58,472 nucleotides of DNA from Parabacteroides sp. Marseille-P3160. GTDB lineage: Bacteria > Bacteroidota > Bacteroidia > Bacteroidales > Tannerellaceae. Positions 1-9,875 of the stretch are shown piece after piece. A program made the position numbers and the translations under genes. The notes beneath the pieces are model-generated. The model did no database searches and was not told the DNA's origin. It worked only from the letters and a program-made list of their open reading frames with translations. Each line of letters opens with the position of its first letter. Positions within the stretch are counted from its first letter, which is position 1. Location: positions 1,144,012 through 1,202,483 of the forward strand of contig NZ_LT799418.1 in assembly GCF_900162725.1 (NCBI RefSeq), in the 5' to 3' direction.

Positions 1-1
1 C

Positions 2-1678
2 CATCTGCATGAAGTGGGACAGCAGGTGAAAGCCGAGATTGAGAAATTAGGCTGTTTCGCCGCCGAATTCAATACGATAGCCATCGACGACGGGATTGCC
101 ATGGGGCATGACGGGATGCTTTATTCATTGCCTTCCCGTGATTTGATTGCCGACAGTGTGGAATATATGGTCAATGCCCATAAGGTGGACGCTATGGTTT
201 GTATCAGTAACTGCGACAAGATTACCCCGGGGATGCTGATGGCGGCCATGCGGCTGAATATTCCTGCCGTTTTCGTATCGGGAGGGCCGATGGAGGCCGG
301 CGTGTTGGACAATAAGCAGTATGATCTGATCGATATTATGGTACAAGCGGCGGACGACAGCGTGGACGATTCACATATACGCAGGCTGGAGCAAGCGGCT
401 TGTCCGACTTGCGGTTCCTGTTCGGGTATGTTTACGGCCAATTCGATGAATTGCCTGAACGAGGCGATCGGATTGGCCCTGCCGGGCAACGGTACGATTG
501 TAGCGACGCACGTCAACCGGACGAACCTGTTTAAGGAAGCTGCGCGGCAGATTGTCCGCAATGCGGAAAGATATTATAACGAGGGCGACGATTCCGTCCT
601 GCCCCGTTCCATAGCGACAAAGGCCGCCTTCCTGAATGCCATGACGCTGGATATCGCCATGGGAGGCTCTACCAATACGGTATTGCATCTCCTGGCGATT
701 GCGCAGGAAGCCGGTGTCGATTTCACGATGGATGATATCGACGCTTTGTCACGGCGGACGCCCTGCCTTTGCAAGGTAGCGCCGAATACGGCGAAATACC
801 ATATCCAGGATGTCAACCGCGCCGGAGGTATTTTGGGTATTCTGGGAGAGTTGAATAAAGGAGGCCTTTTGGATGCATCTGTTTGCCGGATCGACGGAAT
901 GACGCTCCGGGAAGCTATCGGAAAATATGACATTACAGGGACTTCCGTCCGGGCGGAAGCGGAAAAAATATATAAGAGCGCTCCTGCCAACCGCTTCAAC
1001 CTGGTGATGGGTTCACAGGAATCTTATTATAAGGAGTTGGACACCGACCGGAAAGAAGGATGTATCCGCGACATGGAACATGCTTATACAAAAGAGGGCG
1101 GGCTGGGTGTCCTGAAAGGAAATATCGCCCTGGACGGCTGTGTGATCAAGACGGCCGGAGTAGACGAAAACATTTACCATTTTACCGGTCCGGCTAAAGT
1201 GTACGATTCACAGGAAGCGGCATGCCGCGGGATCTTGAAAGGCGAAGTGGTATCGGGCGATGTTGTCGTTATTGTTTACGAAGGCCCGAAAGGCGGGCCG
1301 GGAATGCAGGAAATGCTTTATCCTACTTCCTATATCAAAAGCCGGCATTTGGGAAAAGAGTGCGCATTGATTACCGACGGCCGTTTCAGTGGAGGGACTT
1401 CCGGCCTGTCTATTGGGCATATCTCTCCTGAAGCCGCTTCGGGAGGCGCCATCGGCTTGGTAAGGAACGGGGATCTCATCGATATCAATATACCGGAACG
1501 TAGCATCAACGTGAAATTGAGCGATGCCGAATTGGCCGGACGCCGCCGCGAGGAAGAAGCTCGGGGGAAGGAGGCTTTTACGCCTCCCTTGCGCAAGCGA
1601 GTTGTCTCCAAAGCATTGAAGGCTTACGCCCGGATGGTGTCTTCCGCCGATAAGGGAGGAGTAAGGATCATTGAATAG
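2..1678 (+). CDS. ilvD: Dihydroxy-acid dehydratase, N-terminally cut by window edge
   Basis: IlvD/Edd-family Fe-S dehydratase that converts dihydroxy acids to the 2-keto acids of valine and isoleucine in the cytosol. The frame is open to base 2, so the GTG at 14 is an internal valine and not a start; compared with the E. coli protein, about 50 N-terminal residues lie outside the window. Visible signatures are [10 protein letters not shown] and the [10 protein letters not shown] cluster-binding segment, then [11 protein letters not shown] and the C-terminal [19 protein letters not shown] block. It ends 27 bases before ilvB and is evidently the first visible gene of an ilvD-ilvB-ilvN-thioesterase-ilvC operon. 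Any promoter or attenuator for it lies upstream of the window. Confidence 0.97.
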   Translation, partial: HLHEVGQQVKAEIEKLGCFAAEFNTIAIDDGIAMGHDGMLYSLPSRDLIADSVEYMVNAHKVDAMVCISNCDKITPGMLMAAMRLNIPAVFVSGGPMEAGVLDNKQYDLIDIMVQAADDSVDDSHIRRLEQAACPTCGSCSGMFTANSMNCLNEAIGLALPGNGTIVATHVNRTNLFKEAARQIVRNAERYYNEGDDSVLPRSIATKAAFLNAMTLDIAMGGSTNTVLHLLAIAQEAGVDFTMDDIDALSRRTPCLCKVAPNTAKYHIQDVNRAGGILGILGELNKGGLLDASVCRIDGMTLREAIGKYDITGTSVRAEAEKIYKSAPANRFNLVMGSQESYYKELDTDRKEGCIRDMEHAYTKEGGLGVLKGNIALDGCVIKTAGVDENIYHFTGPAKVYDSQEAACRGILKGEVVSGDVVVIVYEGPKGGPGMQEMLYPTSYIKSRHLGKECALITDGRFSGGTSGLSIGHISPEAASGGAIGLVRNGDLIDINIPERSINVKLSDAELAGRRREEEARGKEAFTPPLRKRVVSKALKAYARMVSSADKGGVRIIE

Positions 1679-1705
1679 AATGAAATAAAAGAAGAATAAA
1701 TAAAA

Positions 1706-3406
1706 ATGGAGAAACAGAAGATAACCGGTTCGGAAGCTTTGCTGCGAACTTTAATTGCCGAGGGAGTCGATACGATATTCGGTTATCCCGGTGGCGCGAT
1801 TATGCCTGTTTATGATTGTCTGTATGATTACCGGGATCAGGTGCGGCATGTCCTTGTCCGTCATGAACAGGGGGCGACTCATGCCGCCCAGGGATACGCG
1901 AGAGTGTCCGGAAAAGTAGGAGTGGCGCTCGTTACTTCCGGCCCGGCGGCAACCAATGCCGTTACGGGGATTGCCGACGCTTTGATGGACAGTACCCCGT
2001 TGGTCGTCATCTCGGGACAGGTGGCGTCTCCCCTGTTGGGAACCGACGCCTTTCAGGAAATCGACGTGATCGGGATCACCCAGCCTATAACGAAATGGTC
2101 TTACCAGATACGACGGTCGGAGGATATCGCCTGGGCTATCTCCCGCGCTTTCTATATCGCTTCTTCGGGTCGTCCCGGGCCGGTGGTGATCGATATTGCC
2201 AAGGACGCGCAGATCGGGTTGGTAGATTATGAATATAAGCCGGTCCGGTATATTCGCAGTTACCAACCGGTTCCGGATGTTAATCCGGACGATGTGGCTG
2301 CCGCTGCCGAGTTGATCAACGGGGCGAAAAGACCGCTGGCGCTGGTAGGGCAGGGCGTTCTGCTCGGCCATGCCGAAAAGGAATTGCAAGCTTTTCTTGA
2401 AAAGGCGGATATCCCGTTTGCTTCTACTATTTTAGGACTGTCGGCTATTCCTACGGATCATCCGCTGAATAAGGGGATGCTCGGAATGCACGGGAACGTC
2501 GGGCCAAACAGGAAAACGAATGAGTGCGACCTGCTGATCGGCATCGGCATGCGATTCGACGACCGTGTGACCGGAGATCTGAAGACGTATGCAAAGCAGG
2601 CAAAGGTGATCCACTTCGACATCGATCTTTCCGAAATAAGGAAGAATGTCCTGGCGGATGTTCCTGTCCTGGGTGATGTTAAGGAGACACTGGTCGCTGT
2701 GGCGGAACGTTTGCAGCCGGCCAAACATACGGAGTGGCTCGCTTCCTTCCTTCCTGATGAAGAAGAGGAAAAGAATAAAGTCATTAAAAAGGAACTTTAT
2801 CCGGTATCAGGCCCACTGAAGATGGGAGAAGTGATCCATAAGATTTCGGAAGCGACCGGCAACGATGCCGTACTGGTTACGGACGTGGGGCAGAACCAGA
2901 TGATGGGAGTCCGCTACTTCAAATATAAACGTACCCGGAGTGTCGTTACTTCCGGAGGACTGGGGACAATGGGCTTCGGCTTGCCGGCCGGGATCGGCGC
3001 AAAGATCGGCGCTCCGGAACGCACGGTCTGCTGCTTCCTTGGCGATGGCGGTTTCCAGATGACGATACAGGAGTTGGGTACTATCATGCAGGAAAAGACG
3101 AATGTGAAGATCATTGTCTTGAATAACAGCTTCCTCGGAATGGTACGCCAATGGCAGGAACTGTTCTTCAAGGAAAGGTATTCGGAGACGACGATGGAAA
3201 ATCCCGATTTCGTAGCAGTAGCCAAGGCGTACGGCATTGCCGGGCGGTTGGTGGAGAAACGCGAGGAACTGGATGGCGCGATCGAAGAAATGCTGAAGCA
3301 TGATGGAGCCTACCTGCTGGTCACCAAGGTGGAAGCCTGCGGCATGGTTTATCCGATGATCCCTGCCGGAACAACGGTCACGAATATTATAATGGGTGAT
3401 AACTAA
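1706..3406 (+). CDS. ilvB: Acetolactate synthase, catalytic (large) subunit
   Basis: ThDP-dependent acetohydroxyacid synthase that condenses pyruvate with pyruvate or 2-ketobutyrate, the committed step to valine, leucine and isoleucine. At 566 residues it has the family length. The N-terminal ThDP-binding domain carries the catalytic glutamate (about residue 54, in RHEQGATHAAQGYAR). A central FAD/transhydrogenase-like domain follows, and the C-terminal ThDP domain has GDGGFQMT followed by NNSFLGMVRQWQ. The regulatory subunit gene follows immediately, and the stop codon lies just upstream of the ilvN Shine-Dalgarno site. This implies translational coupling and balanced subunit supply. Confidence 0.97.
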   Translation: MEKQKITGSEALLRTLIAEGVDTIFGYPGGAIMPVYDCLYDYRDQVRHVLVRHEQGATHAAQGYARVSGKVGVALVTSGPAATNAVTGIADALMDSTPLVVISGQVASPLLGTDAFQEIDVIGITQPITKWSYQIRRSEDIAWAISRAFYIASSGRPGPVVIDIAKDAQIGLVDYEYKPVRYIRSYQPVPDVNPDDVAAAAELINGAKRPLALVGQGVLLGHAEKELQAFLEKADIPFASTILGLSAIPTDHPLNKGMLGMHGNVGPNRKTNECDLLIGIGMRFDDRVTGDLKTYAKQAKVIHFDIDLSEIRKNVLADVPVLGDVKETLVAVAERLQPAKHTEWLASFLPDEEEEKNKVIKKELYPVSGPLKMGEVIHKISEATGNDAVLVTDVGQNQMMGVRYFKYKRTRSVVTSGGLGTMGFGLPAGIGAKIGAPERTVCCFLGDGGFQMTIQELGTIMQEKTNVKIIVLNNSFLGMVRQWQELFFKERYSETTMENPDFVAVAKAYGIAGRLVEKREELDGAIEEMLKHDGAYLLVTKVEACGMVYPMIPAGTTVTNIIMGDN

Positions 3407-3419
3407 GGAGGAACAGCAT

Positions 3420-3980
3420 ATGTCAACAAAACAATTATATACTGTAATTATCTTTTCTGAAAATACGGTAGGACTTCTAAACCAAATAACCGTTATCTTT
3501 ACGCGCCGGCAGTTAAATATTGAAACCTTATCCGTTTCACCGTCCGCAATCCAAGGTATTCATAAGTTTACCATCACGACATTCTCGGACGAAGATACGA
3601 TTAACAAGATCGTCAATCTGATCGACAAGCGGGTAGACATACTGAAAGCCTATTATAACACGGATGAGGATCTTGTTTATCAGGAGATCGCCTTGTACAA
3701 ACTGAGTACGGAGCTGTTTATCCGGATGGGAACGGTTGAGGAATTGATCCGGCGGTATCATGCCCATATCCTCGACATGAACGAAGATTGCGTAGTATTG
3801 GAAAAGAGCGGGCATTACGAGGAAACACAGGCGCTCTTTAAGGAACTGAGCGAAACGATCGGCGTCTTGCAGTTCATCCGTTCGGGACGTGTCGCCATCA
3901 CCAAAAGCAAAGTGGAACGCTTGAGTGATATGTTGGCGGAGATCGAATCGAAATTGGAAAATAAACAGTTGAAAAAATGA
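3420..3980 (+). CDS. ilvN: Acetolactate synthase, regulatory (small) subunit
   Basis: Small subunit that activates IlvB and confers valine feedback inhibition. The N-terminal ACT domain (about residues 4-75, YTVIIFSENTVGLLNQITV) is the amino-acid sensor, followed by the C-terminal ALS_ss domain, for 186 residues in total. An upstream in-frame ATG at 3396 overlaps ilvB. The ATG at 3420 is preferred because a clear AAGGAGG lies 8-9 bases before it, which is unusual in this window, and because the ACT domain then starts at once. The stop overlaps the start of the thioesterase gene (ATGA). Confidence 0.94.
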   Translation: MSTKQLYTVIIFSENTVGLLNQITVIFTRRQLNIETLSVSPSAIQGIHKFTITTFSDEDTINKIVNLIDKRVDILKAYYNTDEDLVYQEIALYKLSTELFIRMGTVEELIRRYHAHILDMNEDCVVLEKSGHYEETQALFKELSETIGVLQFIRSGRVAITKSKVERLSDMLAEIESKLENKQLKK

Positions 3981-4714
3981 ATAAAGTCGGGGAATATACC
4001 TATGTGACCGAAGCCTACTCACTGGATTTTAGAGGAAGGGTAATGATCCCGACCTTGGGAAATTACCTGCTGCACGCAGCAACCCGCCATGCCACCGGGC
4101 GGGGTTTCGGCTATAGCGATATGAACCAAAAACAAACGACTTGGGTGTTATCGCGGTTGGCTCTTCAGATGGAAGGCTATCCTCTCCTGGACGAACCGAT
4201 CCGGATCTATACCTGGATCGATGAGGTGTCCCGCTTATTTACCGAGCGTTGCTTTGAGATTACCGCTTCGGACGGTAAAACGCTGGGATATGCCCGGTCT
4301 ATCTGGGCGGCCATCGATACGGAAAGCCGGCGGGCAGCTCCTTTGGACGAAACCGCATTGAAGGAGTATCTGACGGATCGCCCTTGTCCGATCGCCCGTC
4401 CGGGTAAGATCCGCCCGGTGGAAGGAGAGACGGAGGGAGTTGTTTACCGGGTAAAGTACAGTGATTTGGATGTGAACGGACATTTGAACAGCATCAAATA
4501 CATGGAGCATATCCTGGATCTCTTCGATCTGGAAACGTTCAGGACAAAGGAGATTTCCCGTTTTGAAATAGCTTACCAGGCGGAAGGGCGGTATGGCATG
4601 GATCTGTCGTTGCATTTAAAGGAATTGCAGGAGAATCAGTATGACGCAGCGATTTGCAATGAAGGGAAATCCATTTGCCGTGCATCTATTATCTGGCGTC
4701 CTTCGGTGTCTTGA
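3977..4714 (+). CDS. Acyl-ACP thioesterase (FatA/FatB-like hotdog family)
   Basis: A 245-residue double-hotdog protein of the acyl-ACP thioesterase family, which hydrolyses acyl chains from acyl carrier protein. The first hotdog begins near GRVMIPTLGNYLLHAATRHA. The second carries SDLDVNGHLNSIKYMEHILD, with the Asp/Asn/His catalytic pattern of FatA/B enzymes. It overlaps the ilvN stop by four bases, so it is translationally coupled to branched-chain amino acid synthesis. Bacteroidales make iso- and anteiso-branched fatty acids primed from branched-chain keto acids; a link between the two pathways is inference. Substrate chain length cannot be told from sequence. Confidence 0.88.
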   Translation: MNKVGEYTYVTEAYSLDFRGRVMIPTLGNYLLHAATRHATGRGFGYSDMNQKQTTWVLSRLALQMEGYPLLDEPIRIYTWIDEVSRLFTERCFEITASDGKTLGYARSIWAAIDTESRRAAPLDETALKEYLTDRPCPIARPGKIRPVEGETEGVVYRVKYSDLDVNGHLNSIKYMEHILDLFDLETFRTKEISRFEIAYQAEGRYGMDLSLHLKELQENQYDAAICNEGKSICRASIIWRPSVS

Positions 4715-4791
4715 ACCCGGAACGGAAGGCGAATGGATTTTCATAAGATTAAAAGAACAATTATTTTTACACATTATTAATTTATAAAAAA

Positions 4792-5835
4792 ATGGCAGTA
4801 TTAAATTTTGGAGGTGTAGACGAAAATGTCGTTACCCGCGAAGAATTTCCTTTGGAAAAGGCTAGAGAAGTATTGAAAGACGAAACGATCGCAGTCATCG
4901 GCTATGGTGTACAAGGGCCGGCTCAGAGCTTGAATTTGCGTGATAATGGTTTCAATGTCATTGTCGGACAACGTAAAGGGAAGACATGGGATAAAGCGGT
5001 TGCCGACGGATGGGTGCCGGGCGAAACTTTGTTTGAGATTGAAGAAGCTTGCCAGCGGGCTACAATTATCGAGTATCTTCTTTCGGATGCCGCTCAGATT
5101 GAAGTATGGCCTCGTATTCAAGAATATCTGACTCCTGGCAAAGCGCTGTATTTTTCCCATGGTTTCGCTATTACATACAAAGAACGGACGCATATTGTCC
5201 CTCCGTCGGATATAGATGTGATCCTTGTGGCTCCGAAAGGTTCGGGTACCAGTTTGCGTAAATTATTCTTGCAAGGTCGCGGCGTAAATTCCAGCTATGC
5301 TATCTTCCAAGACGCTACCGGAAAGGCATGGGAACGCACGATTGCCTTGGGTATCGGTGTCGGTTCCGGCTATTTGTTTGAAACGACTTTCAAAAAAGAA
5401 GTTTATTCGGATTTAACCGGTGAACGCGGTACGTTGATGGGAGCTATTCAAGGCTTGCTTCTTGCGCAGTATGAGACGTTGCGTGAGAATGGACACAATC
5501 CTTCGGAAGCATTCAACGAAACGGTAGAGGAATTGACCCAATCTCTGATGCCTTTGTTCAGCGAAAGAGGGATGGACTGGATGTACGCTAACTGTTCGAC
5601 TACGGCCCAACGCGGTGCATTGGACTGGATGGTACCCTTCCATGACGCGACAAAGCCTGTTTTTGAAAAACTGTATAAGGAAGTTGCATTGGGAAATGAA
5701 GCGCAACGTTCTATCGATTCCAATAGCCAACCGGATTACCGGGAAAAATTGAATGCCGAGTTGAAGGCACTCCATGACAGTGAAATGTGGCGCGCCGGAG
5801 CTGTTGTCCGTCAGTTACGTCCTGAAAATAGTTGA
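4792..5835 (+). CDS. ilvC: Ketol-acid reductoisomerase (NADP+)
   Basis: Isomerises and reduces acetolactate/acetohydroxybutyrate to dihydroxy acids, the step between IlvBN and IlvD. The 347 residues are near the short class I length. The N-terminal Rossmann domain has the GYGVQGPAQSLNLRDNG nucleotide loop (about residues 38-54), followed by VILVAPKGSGTSLRKL. The C-terminal helical domain contains DLTGERGTLMGAIQG with the metal-binding acidic residues and later the NETVEELTQ helix. It follows the thioesterase after a 77-base AT-rich gap and is closed by a strong terminator, making it the last gene of the operon. Confidence 0.96.
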   Translation: MAVLNFGGVDENVVTREEFPLEKAREVLKDETIAVIGYGVQGPAQSLNLRDNGFNVIVGQRKGKTWDKAVADGWVPGETLFEIEEACQRATIIEYLLSDAAQIEVWPRIQEYLTPGKALYFSHGFAITYKERTHIVPPSDIDVILVAPKGSGTSLRKLFLQGRGVNSSYAIFQDATGKAWERTIALGIGVGSGYLFETTFKKEVYSDLTGERGTLMGAIQGLLLAQYETLRENGHNPSEAFNETVEELTQSLMPLFSERGMDWMYANCSTTAQRGALDWMVPFHDATKPVFEKLYKEVALGNEAQRSIDSNSQPDYREKLNAELKALHDSEMWRAGAVVRQLRPENS

Positions 5836-5867
5836 GAATGTTTGCGGTATAACATTCTATTAGCGAA

Positions 5868-5898
5868 AGCGGGCGGCCCATCCGGGCTGCCCGCTTTT
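5868..5898 (+). terminator. Intrinsic terminator of the ilv operon
   Basis: An inverted repeat, AGCGGGC(G)GCCC with GGGC(T)GCCCGCT around a short loop, is followed by TTTT. It sits 32 bases after the ilvC stop and ends the ilvD-ilvC transcript. Confidence 0.85.
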
Positions 5899-5943
5899 AT
5901 TGTTCTCTTTCGATGCTATAATAGCCCGAAGACAGATCATCCG

Positions 5944-6354
5944 TTATTTTGAAAAGCTGGTCGTAAGGGGATCTTTTGTTTTTAATTCTTGGATCTTTTT
6001 ATCAGCCTCCTGTTGGATTTTTATTTTTTCCTTAGCTGCTTTTTCTCTGGCTTTGGCTGCTTTCTTTTCCGCTTTCTTCTGTGCTTTCTCAGCTCCTTTC
6101 TGAGCTTGCTTTTTGGCGTCTTTTTCCGCTTTTTCTTCTGCCTTTTTAGCATCTTTACTCGCGTCTTTTTGTGCCTTTTCTATTTCCTTTTCTGCTTTTT
6201 TGTCCGCATCAGCTATATCTTTGGCCACTTTTATCTGGATATTTTCAATGGCGGCAGTTGTCTGAACACTCGTTATAACACTTTGTGCATTAGTAGAAGA
6301 TAACCCTATTACTGTGAATAGGAACAATACTGAAATCACTTTTTTTACATTCAT
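5944..6354 (-). CDS. Secreted Lys/Ala/Glu-rich coiled-coil protein, function unknown
   Basis: A 136-residue protein with a signal peptide (MNVKKVISVLFLFTVIGLSS, cleavage near NAQ). About 70 residues of KAEKxAxKxAE-type repeats form a highly charged helical segment, followed by a short tail ending LTTSFSK. The composition (Lys, Ala, Glu) predicts a single long helix or coiled coil in the periplasm or at the cell surface. No enzyme motif is seen and the family is not recognised. It is transcribed on its own, convergent with ilvC, from a promoter box at 6471-6478. Confidence 0.75.
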   Translation of the reverse strand: MNVKKVISVLFLFTVIGLSSTNAQSVITSVQTTAAIENIQIKVAKDIADADKKAEKEIEKAQKDASKDAKKAEEKAEKDAKKQAQKGAEKAQKKAEKKAAKAREKAAKEKIKIQQEADKKIQELKTKDPLTTSFSK

Positions 6355-6649
6355 TGTCTTTGTATTCTTTTTTGAGGTTTTTAATTGAACCGTTACTCTC
6401 TTGGTCTAAATAGTGTTTTCTGTTTTTCTATTATAACAATCTGTAAGTCTTTTTGTTTTTAATATTGTTGCAAATATAGCTATATGTTTTTAAAAACGGG
6501 ATCAATAGCTCGTGCTTTATAATTATTTTTCGAAAATAGAGTTTTTGTTTCCTGGTTGCTGATTCTCTTTTTCTGTTATGATTTTGCTCTAACGATTGAC
6601 CTTTTCTTACGTTTTGTTATTTAATGCAGATAAAAAATATTGAATTAAT
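6355..6649. other. AT-rich intergenic region between divergent promoters
   Basis: About 300 bases between the secreted coiled-coil gene (minus) and the leu leader (plus). Beyond the minus-strand promoter box at 6471-6478 I see no open frame, repeat or hairpin worth reporting. Confidence 0.5.
6471..6478 (-). promoter_or_regulatory. Promoter -7 box for the secreted coiled-coil gene
   Basis: CAAATATA on the plus strand is TATATTTG on the minus strand, a match to the Bacteroides TAnnTTTG box. It lies 117 bases upstream of the start at 6354. No clear -33 partner is seen. Confidence 0.5.
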
Positions 6650-6679
6650 TTTGCAGTTTAAAAAAAGGCCGTATATTTG
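6650..6679 (+). promoter_or_regulatory. Promoter of the leu operon
   Basis: TTTG (6650-6653) and TATATTTG (6672-6679) match the Bacteroidetes -33 and -7 boxes with an 18-base spacer. Transcription should start near 6685-6690, just ahead of the leader-peptide ATG at 6702. Confidence 0.75.
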
Positions 6680-6701
6680 CACCGTTAATAATAAAAGAAC
6701 T

Positions 6702-6779
6702 ATGAAGTCATCGGCTTTACTAAACGGTATTCTTATTTCTCTATCGATTATTCTACTCTGTAAGCAGGATGGGAAGTGA
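6702..6779 (+). CDS. Leucine/isoleucine leader peptide
   Basis: A 25-codon open frame that starts about 15 bases after the predicted transcription start. It contains six Leu codons (6, 7, 11, 14, 18, 19) and four Ile codons (10, 12, 16, 17), that is 10 of 25 codons, and its stop codon lies within the antiterminator strand. It has no other plausible role and is too short to be found by ordinary gene callers. The design is that of a ribosome-mediated attenuator leader: stalling at Leu or Ile codons when those charged tRNAs are scarce would leave 6771-6781 free to form the antiterminator. Confidence 0.85.
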   Translation: MKSSALLNGILISLSIILLCKQDGK

Positions 6780-6852
6780 GACTATTGTGCAGGTATTAAA
6801 GTACAAAAAATAAAAAGAGCCTTTCTCACTTCCTTGTGAGAAGGGCTTTTTA
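6771..6852 (+). promoter_or_regulatory. Transcription attenuator of the leu operon
   Basis: Terminator: AGCCTTTCTCAC (6818-6829) pairs with GTGAGAAGGGCT (6836-6847) around a 6-base loop and runs into TTTTT. Antiterminator: GGGAAGTGAGA (6771-6781), spanning the leader stop codon, can pair with TCTCACTTCCT (6824-6834), which takes the core of the terminator stem. The two helices exclude each other. A ribosome finishing the leader peptide would cover 6771-6781 and let the terminator form; a ribosome stalled at upstream Leu or Ile codons would not. leuA begins 44 bases after the T run. Confidence 0.85.
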
Positions 6853-6895
6853 CTTAAATAATGGAATAGAAAAAATAATATAAATAAAGAAATGT

Positions 6896-8392
6896 ATGTC
6901 AGACAAATTATTCATTTTTGATACCACTTTGAGAGATGGGGAGCAAGTGCCCGGATGTCAATTGAATACTGTAGAGAAAATACAGGTAGCCAAAGCATTG
7001 GAGGTTTTAGGAGTAGATGTGATTGAGGCGGGCTTTCCGGTTTCCAGTCCGGGTGATTTTAAAAGTGTAGTTGAGATATCCAAAGCAGTAACCTGGCCGG
7101 TGATCTGTGCGTTGACAAGAGCAGTGGAAAAGGATATCGACGTGGCGACTGAAGCCTTGGCGTACGCGAAACGCGGACGGATCCATACGGGAATCGGGAC
7201 GTCGGAGTATCATATCCGGTATAAATTCAATTCGACGCAAGACGAGATTGTGGAACGTGCCATAGCGGCGGTCAAGTATGCCAAAAAGAAGGTGGAGGAC
7301 GTGGAGTTCTACTGCGAAGATGCCGGACGGACGGATAACGCCTATCTAGCGCGTGTGGTCGAGGCTGTCATCAAAGCGGGTGCTACGGTGGTGAATATCC
7401 CGGATACGACCGGCTATTGCCTTCCGGATGAATACGGAGCAAAGATACGCTATTTGTTTGAACACGTCGACGGCATCCATAACGCCATCATTTCGACACA
7501 TTGCCATAATGATTTGGGCATGGCTACCGCCAATACGATCCAAGGCGTTCTGAGCGGAGCCCGGCAGGTGGAAGTGACGGTGAACGGCATCGGCGAACGC
7601 GCTGGGAATACTTCTCTGGAAGAGGTTGCCATGATTTTGCAAAGCCATAAGGAGATAGGAATCAGCACAAATATCAACAGCCGGAAGATCTACGGCATTA
7701 GCCGCATGGTTTCCAGCCTGATGAATATGCCGGTTCAGCCGAATAAGGCGATTGTCGGGCGGAATGCCTTCGCCCATTCGTCAGGAATACATCAGGACGG
7801 GGTTTTGAAGAACCGGGAAAGTTATGAAATCATTGATCCGAAGGAGGTCGGCATCGACGAGAGTGCGATCTTATTGACGGCGCGGAGCGGGCGGGCCGCC
7901 CTGAAACACAGATTGAGCGTTTTGGGGGTCGAACTGGATCAGGAGAAATTGGACAAGGTCTATGAAGAATTCTTAAAGCTGGCGGACCGGAAAAAGGATA
8001 TCAATGACGATGATGTCTTGATGCTGGCCGGTAAAGACCGTACGGCGATGCACCGCATTAAGTTGAATTACCTGCAAGTTACTTCCGGTGTCGGATTACA
8101 GCCGGTAGCCAGCGTTTGCCTGGATATTGCCGGCGAAAAATTTGAGGCGGCAGCCTCCGGCAACGGCCCGGTCGATGCTGCGATCAAGGCGGTGAAGTCT
8201 ATCATCCACCGGACGATGACAATCCAGGAATTCCTTATCCAAGCCATAAACAGAGGCAGCGATGACGTGGGAAAGGTGCATATGCAGGTGGAATATGACG
8301 GGAATCATTATTATGGATTTGCCGCCAATACGGATATTGTCGCAGCTTCGGTAGAAGCGTTTATCGACGCGATCAACAAATTTGTGAAATAA
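6896..8392 (+). CDS. leuA: 2-isopropylmalate synthase
   Basis: Condenses acetyl-CoA with 2-ketoisovalerate, the first committed step to leucine. At 498 residues it is near the usual length. The TIM-barrel domain opens with [13 protein letters not shown] (catalytic Arg and metal-binding Asp), has the metal-binding [15 protein letters not shown] segment and the [10 protein letters not shown] loop. It is followed by the linker and a C-terminal LeuA allosteric dimer domain (about residues 390-495), which carries leucine feedback. It is the first structural gene after the attenuator and is followed 23 bases later by leuC. Confidence 0.95.
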   Translation: MSDKLFIFDTTLRDGEQVPGCQLNTVEKIQVAKALEVLGVDVIEAGFPVSSPGDFKSVVEISKAVTWPVICALTRAVEKDIDVATEALAYAKRGRIHTGIGTSEYHIRYKFNSTQDEIVERAIAAVKYAKKKVEDVEFYCEDAGRTDNAYLARVVEAVIKAGATVVNIPDTTGYCLPDEYGAKIRYLFEHVDGIHNAIISTHCHNDLGMATANTIQGVLSGARQVEVTVNGIGERAGNTSLEEVAMILQSHKEIGISTNINSRKIYGISRMVSSLMNMPVQPNKAIVGRNAFAHSSGIHQDGVLKNRESYEIIDPKEVGIDESAILLTARSGRAALKHRLSVLGVELDQEKLDKVYEEFLKLADRKKDINDDDVLMLAGKDRTAMHRIKLNYLQVTSGVGLQPVASVCLDIAGEKFEAAASGNGPVDAAIKAVKSIIHRTMTIQEFLIQAINRGSDDVGKVHMQVEYDGNHYYGFAANTDIVAASVEAFIDAINKFVK

Positions 8393-8415
8393 TAAAAATG
8401 TAAACCAGTAAGAAA

Positions 8416-9813
8416 ATGAGCCAGACATTATTTGAAAAGATATGGGAAAAGCATGTGGTCGATACGCTTCCCGACGGGACAACCCAGGTATATATCGACC
8501 GTTTATTCTGTCACGAAGTAACCAGTCCGCAAGCTTTTGCCGGTTTGAAGAAACGTGGGTTGGAGCCCTTTCGTCCTGAACGGGTGACCTGTATGCCGGA
8601 TCATAACATCCCGACATTGCATCAGAACTTGCCGATTGAAGATCCGGTTTCGAAAAAACAAGTGGATACCCTTGAAGAAAATGCAAAATATTTCGGACTT
8701 ACTTATTACGGCTTACTGAGTCCGAAGAACGGAATTATCCATGTCGTCGGCCCGGAGACCGGCCTGACCCAACCGGGTATGACGATTGTCTGTGGTGATT
8801 CGCATACCTCAACGCACGGAGCGATGGGAGCGATCGCTTTTGGCATCGGTACCAGTGAAGTCGAGATGACACTAGCCACGCAATGCCTGATGCAGAATAA
8901 ACCGAAGACCATGCGCATCAAGGTCGACGGTAAACTTCGTCCCGGCGTGACGGCAAAAGACATCGCCCTTTATATCATCAGTAAGATGACAACAGGAGGG
9001 GCTACCGGCTATTTTGTTGAGTATGCCGGTGAAGCCATTCGCAATACGACGATGGAAGAACGATTGACAATCTGTAACTTATCGATTGAAATGGGCGCCA
9101 GGGGAGGCATGATCGCACCCGACGAAGTTACGTTCGCCTATCTGAAAGGGCGCGAATACGCTCCTAAAGGCGAAGAATGGGAGAAGGCATTGGCCTACTG
9201 GCGCACGCTGTATTCCGATCCTGACGCCGTATTTGATAAGGAAGTCGTCTTTCGTGCCGAAGATATCGAACCGATGGTAACGTACGGTACGAATCCCGGC
9301 ATGGGAATGGGAATCCGTGAAAAGATCCCGGCATTGGAGACGATCGATGAGGCCGGACAGACATCCTATCGGAAATCCTTGCATTATATGGGCTTTACAG
9401 CCGGAGAATCCGTTCTGGGCAAGCCGATCGATTATGTTTTCATCGGCAGTTGTACGAACGGCCGTATCGAAGACTTTCGCGCCTTTGCTTCCCTCGTCAA
9501 GGGAAGGAAGAAATCGCCGAAGGTCATTGCCTGGCTGGTTCCGGGGAGCTGGCAGGTGGAAAAACAAATTCGTGAGGAAGGACTGGATAAGGTATTCGAA
9601 GAAGCCGGTTTCCAGCTGCGCCAACCGGGATGTTCCGCTTGCCTGGCGATGAATGACGATAAAGTTCCGGCAGGGAAATATGCCGTTTCGACTTCCAACC
9701 GTAATTTCGAAGGCCGCCAAGGGCCGGGCGCCCGGACGATCCTGGCCGGCCCGTTGGTTGCGGCGGCGGCGGCGGTGACCGGAGTGATTACCGACCCGCG
9801 CGAGTTATTATGA
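8416..9813 (+). CDS. leuC: 3-isopropylmalate dehydratase, large subunit
   Basis: Aconitase-family large subunit that holds the [4Fe-4S] cluster and, with LeuD, isomerises 2- to 3-isopropylmalate. The 465 residues match the family. The start has [35 protein letters not shown] is the substrate-loop signature, and the cluster cysteines are in [12 protein letters not shown] and [11 protein letters not shown]. The same LeuCD pair may also act on citramalate made by the CimA-like protein encoded three genes downstream; that is inference from operon content. Confidence 0.96.
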   Translation: MSQTLFEKIWEKHVVDTLPDGTTQVYIDRLFCHEVTSPQAFAGLKKRGLEPFRPERVTCMPDHNIPTLHQNLPIEDPVSKKQVDTLEENAKYFGLTYYGLLSPKNGIIHVVGPETGLTQPGMTIVCGDSHTSTHGAMGAIAFGIGTSEVEMTLATQCLMQNKPKTMRIKVDGKLRPGVTAKDIALYIISKMTTGGATGYFVEYAGEAIRNTTMEERLTICNLSIEMGARGGMIAPDEVTFAYLKGREYAPKGEEWEKALAYWRTLYSDPDAVFDKEVVFRAEDIEPMVTYGTNPGMGMGIREKIPALETIDEAGQTSYRKSLHYMGFTAGESVLGKPIDYVFIGSCTNGRIEDFRAFASLVKGRKKSPKVIAWLVPGSWQVEKQIREEGLDKVFEEAGFQLRQPGCSACLAMNDDKVPAGKYAVSTSNRNFEGRQGPGARTILAGPLVAAAAAVTGVITDPRELL

Positions 9814-9875
9814 GTTCGTCCGGCGAATCTCCGGACTACCTGAATATTGATCGAATCATATAAAAACAAAATGAA

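Noticed and set aside
14-16. GTG as start of ilvD
   Set aside because: The frame is open to base 2 and the preceding codons fit the family sequence, so the gene is cut by the window edge.
6059-6200. Low-complexity tandem repeat
   Set aside because: The repetition is in the encoded Lys/Ala/Glu helix of the secreted protein; bases are not strictly repeated.
9317-9652. Overlapping plus-strand frame in leuC
   Set aside because: Out-of-frame shadow of leuC with Arg-rich artefact composition.
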